Shown here piece by piece: positions 8,611 to 17,155 of a DNA stretch of 64,000 nt (its first letter is position 1; every line of letters starts with the position of its first letter). The notes under the pieces were generated by a model that worked only from the letters and a program-made list of their open reading frames with translations, had not been told where the DNA came from and ran no database searches. Source of the DNA: Allobaileyella intestinalis (GTDB taxonomy: Bacteria; Bacillota; Clostridia; Peptostreptococcales; Anaerovoracaceae); NCBI RefSeq assembly GCF_009695865.1, contig NZ_VUNB01000004.1, positions 265,966-329,965 on the forward strand. Reading direction: 5' to 3'. The translations under genes were made by a program, and so were the position numbers.

Positions 8611-9453
8611 TTACTGTTTTCCCAGTCCCCTTCCAATTCTCTCTACGAATACGTCTTCCAGTGTTGTATTTCTTAAGGCTGTCTCCCTGTCAGAGGAAGA
8701 AAGCCATTCAATGGCTTCATCTCTGTGGTGAAAATAACGGGTATGGAGACTATCCTCCCGCATTTCATCTACTGCATAAGGCCCCAGCTCATTTATCAAT
8801 GCATCCGGCGTATCTATAGTATCCAGCTTGCCGTGATCGATAAGGGCAATTCTGTCACAGAGAGACTGGGCCTCGTCAATGTAGTGAGTAGTGAGAAGTA
8901 TGGTTATTCCTTTTCCGTGAAGCTGACGGAGCAGGTTCCACATCTGTCTCCTGGAAATGGCGTCCATTCCTGCTGTAGGCTCATCCAGAAGAAGGATTTC
9001 AGGTTCTGTCATAAGTGCCCTGCAAACCATCAACTTCCGTTTCATTCCACCGGACAGATGGCGGACCACCCTGTGTCGGTACTGATCCAGGCCCACGAAC
9101 TCCAGAAGCTCATCTGATTTTCTCCTGATTTCTTTTTTCGTCATGTAATAAAGACGGCCCTGATATTCCATTACCTCGTCCATTGTCATATCCTGACGCA
9201 TGGAATATTCCTGGGTAATTACGCTTATCTTCCTTTTCACTCCAGAGGCTTTTCTGGTAAGGGGAACGCCATCTATCAGCACCTGTCCTTCTGTAGGAAG
9301 GAGTACGGTGGAAAGCATGCTTATGGTTGTGGTCTTGCCGGCTCCGTTAGGCCCTAGAAAGCCGAAGAATTCACCTGTATTGATAGTCATGTTCAGATGG
9401 TCAACTGCCGTGAAATCACCGAATTTCTTTGTCAGATCCCTCAGTTCGATCAT
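8611..9453 (-). CDS. ABC transporter ATP-binding protein
   Basis: A 280-residue nucleotide-binding subunit of an ABC-2 type exporter. It has Walker A GPNGAGKTT (about residues 35-43), a signature LSGGMKRKL, Walker B LLLDEPTAG and a switch His in LLTTHYIDEAQ. The last 60 residues form the short DrrA-like C-terminal extension. Its start overlaps the cbiL stop (ATGA) and its stop is one base from the permease start, so all three are translated as a unit. The partner is the permease at 7878-8609. Confidence 0.92.
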   Translation of the reverse strand: MIELRDLTKKFGDFTAVDHLNMTINTGEFFGFLGPNGAGKTTTISMLSTVLLPTEGQVLIDGVPLTRKASGVKRKISVITQEYSMRQDMTMDEVMEYQGRLYYMTKKEIRRKSDELLEFVGLDQYRHRVVRHLSGGMKRKLMVCRALMTEPEILLLDEPTAGMDAISRRQMWNLLRQLHGKGITILLTTHYIDEAQSLCDRIALIDHGKLDTIDTPDALINELGPYAVDEMREDSLHTRYFHHRDEAIEWLSSSDRETALRNTTLEDVFVERIGRGLGKQ

Positions 9454-10148
9454 ATTGTGCGACCGTCCTCTTTAGCGATTATAAGTGAAAAATAACCTGC
9501 ATCATCTGGAATTTCTTCTACGGAGCGGTAGATTTTTTCATCTGGCATCCCACAATTTTCAACTACCATTACCTGACGGCCTGAGCGGCTGAGCATCTCC
9601 TTTACCTGACCCATGTGGCTTCCTGATTTCATCAGCACATAGTTTCCTGGCTGATCCATGTCCGTTCCCAGCTTATGCATGGCTGGCATTATATGTAATG
9701 GCTCGTTCCACTCTGCCAGAGGGATGTTAAGCCGCGCAGCCGCAGCGCAGAATGAAGTTATGCCGCTAACCAGCTGGGTATCATATCCGTCTTCTTCCAG
9801 AATGGCCTGAAGATATGTAAAAGTACAGTAAATTGTTGAATCTCCAAGGGTAAGGAACACCACATTTCTTCCCTGGTCAAGAACTGACTCTATTAGATCT
9901 GCCCCCTTCCGGTGGCCTTCTCTAACCTTTACCTTGTCAGTCACCATAGGCATGTATATAGGTAAAAGTTCTTTTTCCTTCAGATCCGGTACGGCCTGAA
10001 CAGCTATTTTATATGCAGTTGTTTCTTCCGGCACCTTACCTGGAAATGCAATAACCTCATTTTCCCTTATAAGCCTCACTGCCTTCAATGTCATGAGCTC
10101 CGGGTCTCCCGGCCCCACCCCTACGCCAAATGCCTTTCCTTTTGCCAT
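9450..10148 (-). CDS. cbiL: Precorrin-2 / cobalt-precorrin-2 C20-methyltransferase
   Basis: SAM-dependent methylation at C20 of (cobalt-)precorrin-2. The 232-residue protein starts with the tetrapyrrole-methylase motif FGVGVGPGDPELMTLKA and contains TLGDSTIYCTFTYLQAIL and GITSFCAAAARLNIPL, which fit CbiL/CobI better than CbiF or CbiH. It is the first gene of the minus-strand tetrapyrrole operon. An AGGAG-type RBS lies upstream, and a pair of direct repeats lies between this start and the preceding terminator. Confidence 0.93.
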   Translation of the reverse strand: MAKGKAFGVGVGPGDPELMTLKAVRLIRENEVIAFPGKVPEETTAYKIAVQAVPDLKEKELLPIYMPMVTDKVKVREGHRKGADLIESVLDQGRNVVFLTLGDSTIYCTFTYLQAILEEDGYDTQLVSGITSFCAAAARLNIPLAEWNEPLHIMPAMHKLGTDMDQPGNYVLMKSGSHMGQVKEMLSRSGRQVMVVENCGMPDEKIYRSVEEIPDDAGYFSLIIAKEDGRTI

Positions 10149-10167
10149 CTCTTTATCCCTTCTCCTA

Positions 10168-10190
10168 TTGGAACTTCCTCTTGGAACTTC
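10168..10190. repeat. Direct repeat upstream of cbiL (possible operator)
   Basis: Two identical 10-base copies of TTGGAACTTC at 10168-10177 and 10181-10190 are separated by CTC. They lie 20 bases upstream of the cbiL start, after the terminator of the preceding gene, where a promoter or operator for the tetrapyrrole operon would be expected. They could also be chance or part of a ribosome binding region. No known regulator is assigned. Confidence 0.35.
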
Positions 10191-10199
10191 TCATGCCAT

Positions 10200-10228
10200 A
10201 AAAAACGGACCATGAAGAACATGGTCCG
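10200..10228 (-). terminator. Rho-independent terminator of the 10280-10615 gene
   Basis: A perfect 9-bp stem (CGGACCATG / CATGGTCCG) with a 5-base loop. On the minus strand it is followed by a run of T. It lies about 50 bases after the stop of the small Cys-containing protein and separates that gene from the cbiL operon. Confidence 0.85.
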
Positions 10229-10279
10229 CAGTGTCTCCCACTTTCCATCCGTGGCAAAATATTAACTCAGGATTCTGAA

Positions 10280-10615
10280 TTACAGTTCTTCCTTGTGATC
10301 CAGAACAGCCTTTCCTGCTGCGCATGCAGGACAGTCGCACCATTTCTCACCTGCTGCCTTTGCTTCCTTAAAGTGAGCAAGGTATCCCTCTGCTGCTTCC
10401 TTTCCGAACTTCTGGGCTGCAGCCGGGCTGCCGAAAAACTCGATGTTCTGATCCAGTGTCAGCACGTCCTCTTCCAGCTCAGTTACCAGCATCTCTGCTG
10501 CCTTTTTCTGTTCATCTGTTCCAACAGCTGCCAGGTATTTCTCGCCAGCTTCCTTAGCCTCAGGGCATACGCTTGGTGCTGCAACAAGTTCTTTTACACT
10601 GTCGATTACTGCCAT
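10280..10615 (-). CDS. Small acidic/alanine-rich protein with C-terminal CxCxxC motif
   Basis: A 111-residue, helix-predicted protein ending in WCDCPACAAGK, a possible metal or redox site. Another Cys sits in the N-terminal VCPEAKEAGEKYL. It has its own promoter, RBS (GGAGG, 6 bases from ATG) and terminator, so it is a single-gene transcript. From memory, similar small clostridial proteins carry the name 'molecular chaperone Hsp90' in databases. Nothing in this sequence resembles Hsp90, and I do not support that name. The function is unknown. Confidence 0.75.
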   Translation of the reverse strand: MAVIDSVKELVAAPSVCPEAKEAGEKYLAAVGTDEQKKAAEMLVTELEEDVLTLDQNIEFFGSPAAAQKFGKEAAEGYLAHFKEAKAAGEKWCDCPACAAGKAVLDHKEEL

Positions 10616-10658
10616 ATGTGACCTCCATTCTGACTATTCGATATGATTATTTGAATCA

Positions 10659-10667
10659 TTATATCAC
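10659..10667 (-). promoter_or_regulatory. Extended -10 promoter for the small CxCxxC protein
   Basis: On the minus strand the sequence TGATATAAT is a perfect extended -10 (TGnTATAAT), about 45 bases upstream of the ATG at 10615. No good -35 hexamer is visible, which is tolerable with an extended -10. Confidence 0.5.
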
Positions 10668-10697
10668 ATGTATTTTCTTATTCCTTAAAACCCGGGT

Positions 10698-11255
10698 TCA
10701 GAATCTGTTAAATTCTGAAATTGACCGGAAGATTTGTGCTGTGGAATTAGCGCTGCCTATTTCTCTTATTACGTCCTCCATCTCACTCTGATCCTCCAGC
10801 TCATCTCCGTGAGTCAGAATAACAGCTCCGGCATTTTTTATCTGATCCATGTAGAAATCTCCCAGTCCCCTGGAGAAAATGGTGTATTCATTAACGTCCA
10901 CCATTGTAACAATCTGTCTCACATTGAGATCAAAACCTTCGCCTACAAGTTTATCTACGGCCTTTACAACATCCGTGACCTTTCCCAGTCCCGAGGCTTC
11001 GATTATGATTCTGTCCGGCTTGACCTGGCTGGCCATCCTTCTTACAGCCTCACGAAACTTGGCAATGAGGGTACAGCATATACAGCCCCCAAGAACATAT
11101 TCAACACACAGACTCTGACTGAATTTTTCATCCAGCTTTTCATCTCCTTCATCATTTATAATAACGGCCGTATGTTGATCAAACTGTTCCAGCACTCTGT
11201 TGATAAATGTGGTCTTCCCGCTGCCCGCAAAACCTGTTACTACGTAGATATCCAT
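10698..11255 (-). CDS. CobW/COG0523-type GTPase, single-domain form
   Basis: A G3E-family GTPase of 185 residues with P-loop GFAGSGKTT (residues 8-16). The family metal-binding motif GGCICC (Cys 58, 60, 61) and DVNEYTIFSRGLG follow. The C-terminal CobW domain found in typical 300-400-residue members is missing. The ATG at 11255 overlaps the stop of the upstream gene (TAATG); a longer frame to 11405 would overlap that gene by 150 bases and its extra residues are not conserved. Family members deliver metals or help cofactor loading. Here, at the end of a corrinoid methyltransferase operon and coupled to an iron-sulfur protein, a role in cofactor insertion or reductive activation is likely but unproven. 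Confidence 0.85.
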   Translation of the reverse strand: MDIYVVTGFAGSGKTTFINRVLEQFDQHTAVIINDEGDEKLDEKFSQSLCVEYVLGGCICCTLIAKFREAVRRMASQVKPDRIIIEASGLGKVTDVVKAVDKLVGEGFDLNVRQIVTMVDVNEYTIFSRGLGDFYMDQIKNAGAVILTHGDELEDQSEMEDVIREIGSANSTAQIFRSISEFNRF

Positions 11256-12406
11256 TACAGCATTTCTACGAAGGCGGAGATTCTGGTATTCAGCTGTCCT
11301 ACATCTGCTGTGGAGTAATCTGTCTCTACTGCAATATAAGGAACACCCTTTTCCTCTCTGCAGAACTTCTCGATCTTCTTTCCCTCGATATTGTATGTAT
11401 GGCATGCGGTGAGGGTCATGTCCAGGACACCATCCACATGATACTGGTCGATGAGCTTGCCCAGGAGTTCATATCTGTTAGGATTTGGTGTCATAACAGA
11501 ACATCCGATGTTCAGATATCTGTCGGCTACGGCATTCATGATGTCAGCTGCATTTTCATCGATGTTCTCGTTGAACATCTTATATCCAGAGCAGTTCTCA
11601 AAGGCCACTACAACACCGCCGTTGTTCTCAACTGCATCAATAATCTTCGTAGTGCCGCCTCCCATAGGACATCCTGTAATCAGAATACGCGGCTTTTTGC
11701 CCACGTTCTTTCCTTCTCCGTAGTCGGCCATTATCTTGTCTCTCACTGCATTGAGAGATTTAATGGATTCTTCCTTATCAAATTTGTACTGGCTGCCAAA
11801 GATCACCTTGAACATGTCTCCGCCCATAATCGGAGCAGGATCATTTGCCATAACCTCGGAAACTGCCTTCTGAGCATTTCTCTCAGCGTTTTTCACTCTA
11901 ACAGCTTCACGGATCTGTTCATCTGTGATCTCAACTCCCAGTTCTTTTTCCAGGTACTCCTTGTATCTCCTGACCTCAGATCTCCAGAGTTTCCTTCCCT
12001 CCTCATCCTGAGAATTAGGCAGGTTCATTACGAAGACCTTCTTGAAGTCGCTCATGAGCTCATACATTTTCTTCTTGCCGTCACAGGTAGTTTCACCTAC
12101 AACGATATCGGAAAAATGGAAGTACGGACACTTGTCAGTTTTTGCAAATCCATAGCTGGATTTAATCAAAGGGCAGAGGTTTGCCGGAAGATCCTGCTCA
12201 GCATCAGCAGTTGTCTCATTTGACATGGAACAGAGAGCGATTGGAACTGCTCCTGCTGCCATTGCCAGTTCCTGGGGAGCATAAGTGCAATAAGCTCCTA
12301 CTACAGGTGTTCCTGCGTCTTTGATTTCTTTTACAGCAATAAAGCTGTTTCTCCTTGCCTCTCCGAACTCGTCAAATACCTTTGGAAAATCCTTGATAAT
12401 TTCCAT
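11255..12406 (-). CDS. 2-hydroxyacyl-CoA dehydratase D-component family (HgdB/double-cubane cluster-like)
   Basis: A 383-residue protein of the HgdB/BcrC family. Cysteines likely to bind iron-sulfur clusters are in VGAYCTYAPQELAMAAG (near residue 39), NLCPLIKSSYG, KCPYFHFSD, GETTCDGKKK, ILITGCPMGGGTTK, AFENCSGYK, IGCSVMTPN and TACHTYNI. Its single-subunit form and Cys pattern resemble the double-cubane cluster protein described from Carboxydothermus and E. coli YjiM. No BcrA/HgdC-type ATP-dependent activase is adjacent; the neighbours are a CobW-type GTPase and, further upstream, a RACo-like activator. It may supply low-potential electrons to the corrinoid protein, but a dehydratase or reductase of an unknown substrate is equally open. 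Confidence 0.8.
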   Translation of the reverse strand: MEIIKDFPKVFDEFGEARRNSFIAVKEIKDAGTPVVGAYCTYAPQELAMAAGAVPIALCSMSNETTADAEQDLPANLCPLIKSSYGFAKTDKCPYFHFSDIVVGETTCDGKKKMYELMSDFKKVFVMNLPNSQDEEGRKLWRSEVRRYKEYLEKELGVEITDEQIREAVRVKNAERNAQKAVSEVMANDPAPIMGGDMFKVIFGSQYKFDKEESIKSLNAVRDKIMADYGEGKNVGKKPRILITGCPMGGGTTKIIDAVENNGGVVVAFENCSGYKMFNENIDENAADIMNAVADRYLNIGCSVMTPNPNRYELLGKLIDQYHVDGVLDMTLTACHTYNIEGKKIEKFCREEKGVPYIAVETDYSTADVGQLNTRISAFVEML

Positions 12407-12482
12407 TTTCCACTCTCCTTAAAACGCTAATGAAAATAATGACAATATTTATGTTAATTCTATTAATATGGTATTGCAAAAC

Positions 12483-13239
12483 TTAATTCAGAACTGACTG
12501 GTCTATAGGAAGCTTTCCGTATTTCCTGGCAGCTGCCATAAATGCGTCCAGGTTCTCCAGTGGTACAGCTCCGTTCAGATCGCAGCCTGTGCAGAGGATA
12601 TATCCGTGTTCAGCATCGTATCCCACCTTGATACAGTGTTTAACTGCCTGATCCACATCTTCAGGTGACCCGAGGATCATCACGTCAACAGGATCCACGT
12701 TTCCAACAAGAGGCACTGTAGGCTGGATCAGCTCTTTAGCAAACTCCAGCGGAACTCTGTTATCTATGCTGATCATATCTGCCCCGGCTTTTACCATCTG
12801 CGGCAGAACTCTTCTGGTATCCCCGCAGATATGCAGGCACACCATTCCATTGTGATGGTGTATATTTTCCATAAGCTCCTGAATATACGGCAGGACGAAC
12901 TCTCCGAATATCTTGCCGCTGATAATAGATCCTGTGGCGATTGGCTCACAGAACAATATCATGGCACCTGCCTTTATAAACTCATTGTGGACTTCTTTAA
13001 GCACATCGGTGCAATTTCTCATGAGCTTGTGGACTATTTCGGGATTCTTTATGGTTGCTCTAAGAAGCTTTTCCACCGGATAAATGCTGGCTGCTGCCGT
13101 GAATGGGCCGGAGGCGAGCACTCCTGTCGGGACCTCTTTCCCCATTTTTTCCACCAGAATTCTCGCACATTCAAGGTGCATCTGGAAACCCTCGTCCTTT
13201 TCCAGTAAGAAATCCGTTCAGCCTTTCTACAGGTGTCAT
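12483..13239 (-). pseudogene. MtaA/UroD-family methyltransferase with internal deletion and frameshift
   Basis: The 3' part (12483-13181, 232 residues) encodes the C-terminal two thirds of a UroD/MtaA-type methyltransferase, from GPFTAAASI on. It keeps the zinc-site motif LHICGD and the late Cys in CTGCDLN. An ATG at 13239, 10 bases after the upstream stop, opens a different frame reading MTPVERLNGFLTGK, a perfect family N-terminus, and this ends at 13171. About 85-90 residues that full paralogues have between these parts are absent and the frames differ by one. A deletion therefore removed roughly 250-260 bases. A shortened protein from the internal Met at 13181 could still be made. Confidence 0.75.
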
Positions 13240-13249
13240 TCTATCATCT

Positions 13250-14368
13250 TTATGCATCTCTTAATCCCTCCGGTTTATGGCCCAGCTGGGCCCCTCTTCC
13301 GTATTTTCTGACTGCATACATAAATGCGTCAAAGTTCTCCCTCGGTGTGCCGATTGGTACCTGGCACCCGGTCCCCAAGAGATATCCTTTTTCTGTAGTC
13401 GAACCCTTTTCCAGCGCCTTTTTACAGGCATCTATAACATCATCAATCGTTCCGTTCAGCATTGCATCTACAGGTGAAATATTTCCCATAAGAAGAAATT
13501 TGTGTCCCAGTTTCTCGTTAGCAGCCGCCAGATCCTCCGAGTTGTCCACGCTGAACCCTGAAGCATTCAGTTCCAGCATGAAGTCCCAGAAATTGTGGGT
13601 TTTGCCACAAATATGAACTCCCGGCTTCTTCCCGCAGGTCTCCCCAAGACCGTCTACGAGCTCCTTCAGATACGGTTCGCTGAACTGGTGATACTGTCTG
13701 GCGCTGAGAATATCCGCACAGGACACCGGATCGCAGATCCAGCAGGAAACTTTTCCAAACTCCTTGCTGAACATGTCAGCCCAGGCCAGCGAATGGTAGT
13801 TGCAGAACTTAAGAAGATCCTTCAGCCTGTCCGGAGCTTTTACCGTGTCTCTCAACATAAGCTCGATTGGCCTGATAGCCGCAGCTGTAGTAAGGGGACC
13901 GGCAACTACGGTGCTCACTCCCATATCAGGGAAAATATCCTTTAGCTGTTTTGCCCTTTCTATCATTCCCTTGTAAAGGGGATTTTTGTAAGGATCATCA
14001 GAAATAACCTGGTTCCAGTTATCCATGGACTGGAGAACAAACTCGTGGACGCTGTCAACTCCGATCTCTGGGAAGAACAGTTTAGAGCCTACTGCCTGTC
14101 CCACAGTTCTGAGTCTCAGTCCTACCTTTATTCCGCCAATGCCGTACTGCTCCTTCCTCATTCGAAGTACTGCAGCCATGTCCTCAACGTTTTCATTGAT
14201 CTGCTGGGTAGTATATCCGAATACGTTGGCAAAGGCCTCTTCATTGCTCTGAATGGAAAATGGCTGATGATCCACCTTCTCTCCTGCGAAATACTTTGCG
14301 CTCCGTTCACCTTCAGTCATTGTATCGGGATAATTATCCATATCCCTCATCATCTCTTCATAATTCAT
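13250..14368 (-). CDS. UroD/MtaA-family corrinoid-dependent methyltransferase
   Basis: A 372-residue TIM-barrel protein of the uroporphyrinogen decarboxylase superfamily, methyltransferase branch. The zinc ligands His-x-Cys (VHICGKTH, about residue 246) and the distant Cys (GTGCQVPIGTPREN, about residue 338) are present. In methyltransferases of this branch they hold zinc that activates a thiol or hydroxyl methyl acceptor/donor. It is not haem-pathway HemE, which lacks this HxC...C set. It lies in a run with a corrinoid protein and a RACo-like activator. The substrate is unknown; demethylation of a methoxy or methylthio compound is plausible. Confidence 0.85.
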   Translation of the reverse strand: MNYEEMMRDMDNYPDTMTEGERSAKYFAGEKVDHQPFSIQSNEEAFANVFGYTTQQINENVEDMAAVLRMRKEQYGIGGIKVGLRLRTVGQAVGSKLFFPEIGVDSVHEFVLQSMDNWNQVISDDPYKNPLYKGMIERAKQLKDIFPDMGVSTVVAGPLTTAAAIRPIELMLRDTVKAPDRLKDLLKFCNYHSLAWADMFSKEFGKVSCWICDPVSCADILSARQYHQFSEPYLKELVDGLGETCGKKPGVHICGKTHNFWDFMLELNASGFSVDNSEDLAAANEKLGHKFLLMGNISPVDAMLNGTIDDVIDACKKALEKGSTTEKGYLLGTGCQVPIGTPRENFDAFMYAVRKYGRGAQLGHKPEGLRDA

Positions 14369-14482
14369 CTGGAATCCTCATCTTCCTCTTGAACATAAAG
14401 CTGTCACCAGCATCACTGAAGAAATACTGTACTCATATTTAGTTTTGATAAAATTCCGTAAAAACCCTTTTGTAAAAAGCTC

Positions 14483-16090
14483 CTAATTGTCAAAAGACGG
14501 AAAAACCGATGCCTTCATCAGCACCCTCTCATAGTTGTCTGTTTCAGCCAGCTCGAAATAGTGCATCTTCTCTGCCAGTTCTTCCATTTCTCTCTTTGCC
14601 TTTTCAGACATGAGAGCCATGTAAGCCCCTGTCTTGGAAGAATTTCCCACATACTTCATCTTTCCCCGCACATCCTCAGGAAGAATACCTACAGAAATAA
14701 GAGAATCTTCAGGCAGATGGGCTCCGAACTGTCCTGCAATCATCACACAGTCCAGATCTTCCATGGTGATTCCTGCCTTGTTCAGAAGGGCCATGAAGCC
14801 GGAAAGAATAGCTCCCTTTGCCAGCTGCACCTGTCTCACATCGCCCTGTGTAACCAGAAGCTCAGGCTCCTCATTCATCACGAATTCCCGCTTAGTACCG
14901 TTGAGCCTCACATATTTTTTCCGCCAGTCATCATCTGCCAGCTTCTCGTACTTAATGAAGGCACCTCTCTTCGTGACGATTCCTGTTTTAAGGAGCTCCC
15001 TCAGGATTGCAAGAATGCCGCTTCCGCATATTCCAACTGGAGCTTTATCTCCTATGGTATGGAGCTCTATTCCATCCTCTCTCACATACACATCTTCTAC
15101 TGCACCTTCAGCGGCTCTCATTCCAGAGCTGATATTCATTCCCTCAAGAGCCGGGCCTGCAGCGCAGGAACAGCACAGAAGATCTCCTCCCTTGCTTAAG
15201 ACGATCTCTCCATTTGTGCCTATATCAATAAATAGAACATTGCTCATGGCTTTGTCCAGCTGGCATACATAGGCTCCTGCAACAATGTCCGCTCCAATAT
15301 AACCTGAAACCTGAGGAAGGCAGTACAAATCTGCCCCTTCTGCTACGTCGATTCCTATGTCAGAACACTTAAGAGTCTGAGCTTCGGTAAATTCAGGAAT
15401 AAAAGGAGCCTTGCCGATAGATCTGGCGTCCACACCTAGAAGCATGTGCATCATGGTGCAGTTTGCCCCAACCGTAATATGCCTGACCACATGTCTGTCC
15501 AGCCCTGCTTTTCCGCAGGCTTCATCCAGCATGTCATTTATGGAACCAACAATAGCTTCCTGGAGCTGATGAATTCCCTTCTCACCATTTTCATACTCAT
15601 AGGTGATACGTGTTAACACATCAAGGCCATAGCTTTTCTGGGCGTTAACCATGGAAGCATATGAAATCTCGTCCCCAGTCTTCATGTCAACAAGGGCCGT
15701 AACCACAGTGGTGGTGCCGATATCTATTGCCGCACCATAGCCGCCATCATGGTCATCTGGAACAAAATCCTCCGGCATGTATCCTTTTACAAGGACCTTG
15801 TGTTTCAGCTCTTTTTTAAGAAGCTGCACTTCAGTATCTCCGTAGACTTCAACCATGCAGGCAAGTCTCACGCCGTCCCTGAGCTCTCCTTCTGTCAAAA
15901 TGTTTTTTTCGTTGTCCGTAAGCTCCGACACGGCTCCGGAAATCACCTTGATCTTACATTTTCCGCATACACCCACGCCATTACAGGCATTATCGATGAA
16001 CTCGCCTCCATCCAGCAGGGTTCTCAGAAGGCTTCCGCCTTCCTGGCATGAATAGGTTTTTCCAGTGCTTATAACCTTAATGTCAGGCAT
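14483..16090 (-). CDS. Reductive activator of corrinoid protein (RACo/RamA-like ASKHA ferredoxin protein)
   Basis: A 535-residue protein. The N-terminal domain (about 1-85) is a plant-type [2Fe-2S] ferredoxin with Cys 36, 42, 45 and 78. The remainder is the DUF4445/ASKHA ATPase-like domain with GAAIDIGTTTVVTALVD (about 137), LFIDIGTNGEIVL and AGPALEGMNISSGMRA. Such proteins use ATP to re-reduce the inactive Co(II) corrinoid of methyltransferase systems to Co(I). RamA-type archaeal activators use 4Fe-4S clusters instead, so this is the bacterial RACo type. It overlaps the next methyltransferase gene (16083) by 8 bases. It is the only activator in the window and probably serves the corrinoid protein at 17156. 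Confidence 0.92.
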   Translation of the reverse strand: MPDIKVISTGKTYSCQEGGSLLRTLLDGGEFIDNACNGVGVCGKCKIKVISGAVSELTDNEKNILTEGELRDGVRLACMVEVYGDTEVQLLKKELKHKVLVKGYMPEDFVPDDHDGGYGAAIDIGTTTVVTALVDMKTGDEISYASMVNAQKSYGLDVLTRITYEYENGEKGIHQLQEAIVGSINDMLDEACGKAGLDRHVVRHITVGANCTMMHMLLGVDARSIGKAPFIPEFTEAQTLKCSDIGIDVAEGADLYCLPQVSGYIGADIVAGAYVCQLDKAMSNVLFIDIGTNGEIVLSKGGDLLCCSCAAGPALEGMNISSGMRAAEGAVEDVYVREDGIELHTIGDKAPVGICGSGILAILRELLKTGIVTKRGAFIKYEKLADDDWRKKYVRLNGTKREFVMNEEPELLVTQGDVRQVQLAKGAILSGFMALLNKAGITMEDLDCVMIAGQFGAHLPEDSLISVGILPEDVRGKMKYVGNSSKTGAYMALMSEKAKREMEELAEKMHYFELAETDNYERVLMKASVFPSFDN

Positions 16091-17108
16091 TTGCTCTCGT
16101 ATCCTCCTTTACTGTCTCGAGAATCGCCTGGATGTTGGTGATTGGAGACTTTGTTCCCAGGCCGCAGGCCGGAGAAATTATGTTTGTGCCGCTGCTTTCC
16201 GCTGCTCTTGTAAGCCTGGCAACTCTTTCAGTATCACCGAATTCCAGAGCATATGTGGAAATGTTTCCCATGAGAACTCTGTCCTTCAGCTCCTTCCTTG
16301 CCTGCTGCATTGGCACTATGGAGTCAAAGCTGAGGGCGTCGCTTCGAACCTCATCCATTTCCTTGTATACAGCCTTCATCTGGCCGCATATGTGACAGAT
16401 AGTGCCTACGTTGTATTCCTTAATAGCATCGTAGAACATGTTGAGGTACTTTACCGTATACTCTTCAAAAAGCTTAGGACCCAGTATCTCACCAGTTCCG
16501 CTGGGATCTGCAACGGTTATTACATCTGCACCTCTTTCGATCTGAGCCTTTGCAAACTCTATCAGCTGTTCAGTTACAAATGTCAGATATTCATTTGCTT
16601 CTTTCTTGTGCTTCCGAAGGTCTTTATAGAACCTCGTAGGCTCCATTACCGAGCTGGCTGTGCTTATAGGGCCAGTGATATTTCCTATGATCGGAACATT
16701 AGGATCCTTTTTCTTTAAGATTCTGATAGCATCAAGAATGACCTTGATTCTGCCGGAATTCATGTCCATTGGCTTCAGTTCTGTCCAGTCAAAAATAGAC
16801 TCAATAGCATATCCCGTTACGTGAGGTTCAAATACTTCTGAGCCCAGGGTTATTTCAGCTCCCATCTGCTCTGCCTCTGCCACCATGTCAAAAGGCAGCC
16901 CCACATTTTCAAAGCATCCGTTTTTGTAGCTGGCATATGAAAGATCAGCCATCATCTGGGCGTCTGTATGAGCCTCAGGCCACTTTACACCGGCCACCTT
17001 CATAAGGTCCGTGGTCACCATGTTCATCATGCCACCTGGACAGACCACCGGCGGACGATCCACCTCTTCATGCCTGAGGGCACCCATGAGTCTCTCTTTT
17101 TCGTTCAT
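16083..17108 (-). CDS. UroD/MtaA-family methyltransferase (methylcobamide-dependent)
   Basis: A 341-residue protein beginning MNEKERLMGALRHEEVDRPPV, the usual start of MtaA/MtbA-like proteins. It contains the zinc motif CHICGQMK (about residue 240) and the late Cys in ISPACGLGTKSP (about 314). Of the paralogues here it is closest in style to methylcobamide:CoM methyltransferases of methanogens. Since a clostridium has no coenzyme M metabolism of that kind, the acceptor is probably different. It is between the corrinoid protein gene and the activator gene, with the activator start inside its 3' end, so it is likely the core methyltransferase partner of this operon. Confidence 0.88.
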   Translation of the reverse strand: MNEKERLMGALRHEEVDRPPVVCPGGMMNMVTTDLMKVAGVKWPEAHTDAQMMADLSYASYKNGCFENVGLPFDMVAEAEQMGAEITLGSEVFEPHVTGYAIESIFDWTELKPMDMNSGRIKVILDAIRILKKKDPNVPIIGNITGPISTASSVMEPTRFYKDLRKHKKEANEYLTFVTEQLIEFAKAQIERGADVITVADPSGTGEILGPKLFEEYTVKYLNMFYDAIKEYNVGTICHICGQMKAVYKEMDEVRSDALSFDSIVPMQQARKELKDRVLMGNISTYALEFGDTERVARLTRAAESSGTNIISPACGLGTKSPITNIQAILETVKEDTRANA

Positions 17109-17155
17109 ACAAAACTTCCTTTATTTTACGTATTCTTGCGATTATCCGGCGGTAA

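Noticed and set aside
10280..10615. The label 'Hsp90 chaperone' for the small CxCxxC protein
   Set aside because: The protein is 111 residues and has no GHKL ATPase or any Hsp90 motif.
10698..11405. Longer start of the CobW GTPase at 11405
   Set aside because: It would overlap the upstream gene by 150 bases; the P-loop starts normally after the ATG at 11255, which overlaps the previous stop.
11207..12223. 338-residue plus-strand frame
   Set aside because: Antisense to the HgdB-like gene; Cys/His/Leu-rich composition with no domain, no RBS.
13250..14368. Reading the UroD-like genes as haem-pathway HemE (uroporphyrinogen decarboxylase)
   Set aside because: They carry the HxC...C zinc set and lie with corrinoid and RACo genes; they lack the HemE start segment and active-site pattern.
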